Assembly (NCBI GenBank): GCA_963798075.1
Contig: CAWCRU010000006.1
Span: 62,001 to 126,000 of the forward strand
Source: DATAOG01 sp963798075
GTDB taxonomy: Bacteria > Pseudomonadota > Alphaproteobacteria > Geminicoccales > Geminicoccaceae
Direction: 5' to 3'
Length of the DNA stretch: 64,000 nucleotides
The stretch's first letter is position 1; every line of letters starts with the position of its first letter. The notes below the pieces were generated by a model that searched no databases, was not told the DNA's origin, and saw only the letters and a program-made list of their open reading frames with translations. Made by a program: the position numbers and the translations under genes. This document shows positions 63,723 through 64,000 of this stretch, piece by piece.

Positions 63723-64000
63723 TCAGGCGGCGCCGCGCCGCTGCCGTTGCCGCGGCTTGGTGCCGAGGCCTATCTTCTTGGCGAGCGCGCTGCGCTGCTG
63801 CGCGTAGCTCGGCGCCACCATCGGGTAGTCGTCGGGCAGCCCCCAGCGCTTGCGGTACTCCTCCGGCGACATGTCGTAGCGCGTCTTCAGATGCCGCTTG
63901 AGCATCTTGAGCTTCTTTCCGTCCTCCAGGCAGATGATGTACTCTGGGGTGACGGACTTCTTGATCGCGACGGCAGGCAGCGGTTTCTCCGGCTGCTCGG
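63723..64000 (-). CDS. mucR: MucR/Ros family zinc-finger transcriptional regulator (5' end outside window)
   Basis: The C-terminal ~92 residues are present. The zinc-finger segment YIICLEDGKKLKMLKRHLKTRYDMSPEEYRKRWGLP and the following DYPMVAPSYAQQRSALAKKIGLG are the signature of MucR/Ros proteins, which repress exopolysaccharide, motility and virulence genes in alphaproteobacteria. It ends in a basic tail (KPRQRQRRGAA). The 266 bp between it and miaB hold no other gene. Confidence 0.93.
   Translation of the reverse strand, partial: EQPEKPLPAVAIKKSVTPEYIICLEDGKKLKMLKRHLKTRYDMSPEEYRKRWGLPDDYPMVAPSYAQQRSALAKKIGLGTKPRQRQRRGAA

Overview
The window is a GC-rich, gene-dense chromosomal segment of an alphaproteobacterium. 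Supporting traits are the paired b/b' subunits in the F0 ATP synthase operon, the Irr branch of the Fur family, the flagellar regulator FliX divergent from flgI, a MucR/Ros zinc-finger regulator, and the order miaB-phoH-ybeY-corC-lnt-HTH-metK-trmB-rimP-nusA-ylxR-infB-rbfA-truB-rpsO-pnp. A Rhodospirillales-like host fits best, but I cannot name a genus. I see no tRNA, rRNA, CRISPR array, prophage or intact insertion sequence.

Layout. 1-1.3 kb: the 3' part of smc. 1.5-1.8 kb: a small DUF2934 protein. 1.9-4.4 kb: the atpI-B-E-F'-F operon. 4.6-9.1 kb: single genes (PfpI-type protein, DUF599, PuuD-like hydrolase, RluB-type pseudouridine synthase, DUF2905, DUF2235). 9.1-10.6 kb: a lipoprotein/cupredoxin pair beside a shrunken copy of the lipoprotein leader. 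10.9-13.2 kb: a MerA-like flavoprotein with a TVP38/TMEM64 membrane protein. 13.2-15.3 kb: a fumarylacetoacetate hydrolase family enzyme, a DUF4332 protein and a PCuAC copper chaperone. 15.3-20.0 kb, minus strand: dnaK, dnaJ, dapB and a DsbA-like isomerase.

20.3-36.6 kb is a flagellar region. On the minus strand lie flaG-fliD-fliS, two near-identical flagellin genes, and flgI-flgJ-flgN-flgK-flgL-fliW followed by a SPINDLY/OGT-type glycosyltransferase. fliX is divergent. Between these operons sit a sulfotransferase and a glycosyltransferase-methyltransferase fusion on the plus strand. The two flagellin genes and flgI each have a sigma-54 promoter and a pair of CGGCA..TGCCG palindromes about 100 and 120-130 bp upstream of the predicted start of transcription, as expected for FlbD enhancer control. 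Together these genes look like a filament and hook-filament junction locus with its own filament-decoration enzymes.

36.7-40.9 kb: a TPR protein and an Mla/MCE-type lipid transport operon (STAS-permease fusion, ATPase, MCE protein, auxiliary lipoprotein). 40.9-41.9 kb: a gene-poor stretch with a decayed IS481 transposase fragment. 41.9-45.5 kb: a 2-hydroxyacid dehydrogenase, an SH3 protein, irr, and a nitronate-monooxygenase-like protein with a C-terminal Cys cluster. 45.7-63.5 kb: the long minus-strand translation and RNA-processing block listed above. The window ends inside mucR.

Several conserved genes carry single-base frameshifts. Six extra bases fall between 11.7 and 17.5 kb (flavoprotein, isomerase, dapB three times, dnaJ) and one falls at the end of miaB. 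Every one is an extra base, and dapB should be essential, so sequencing or assembly error is the likeliest cause.
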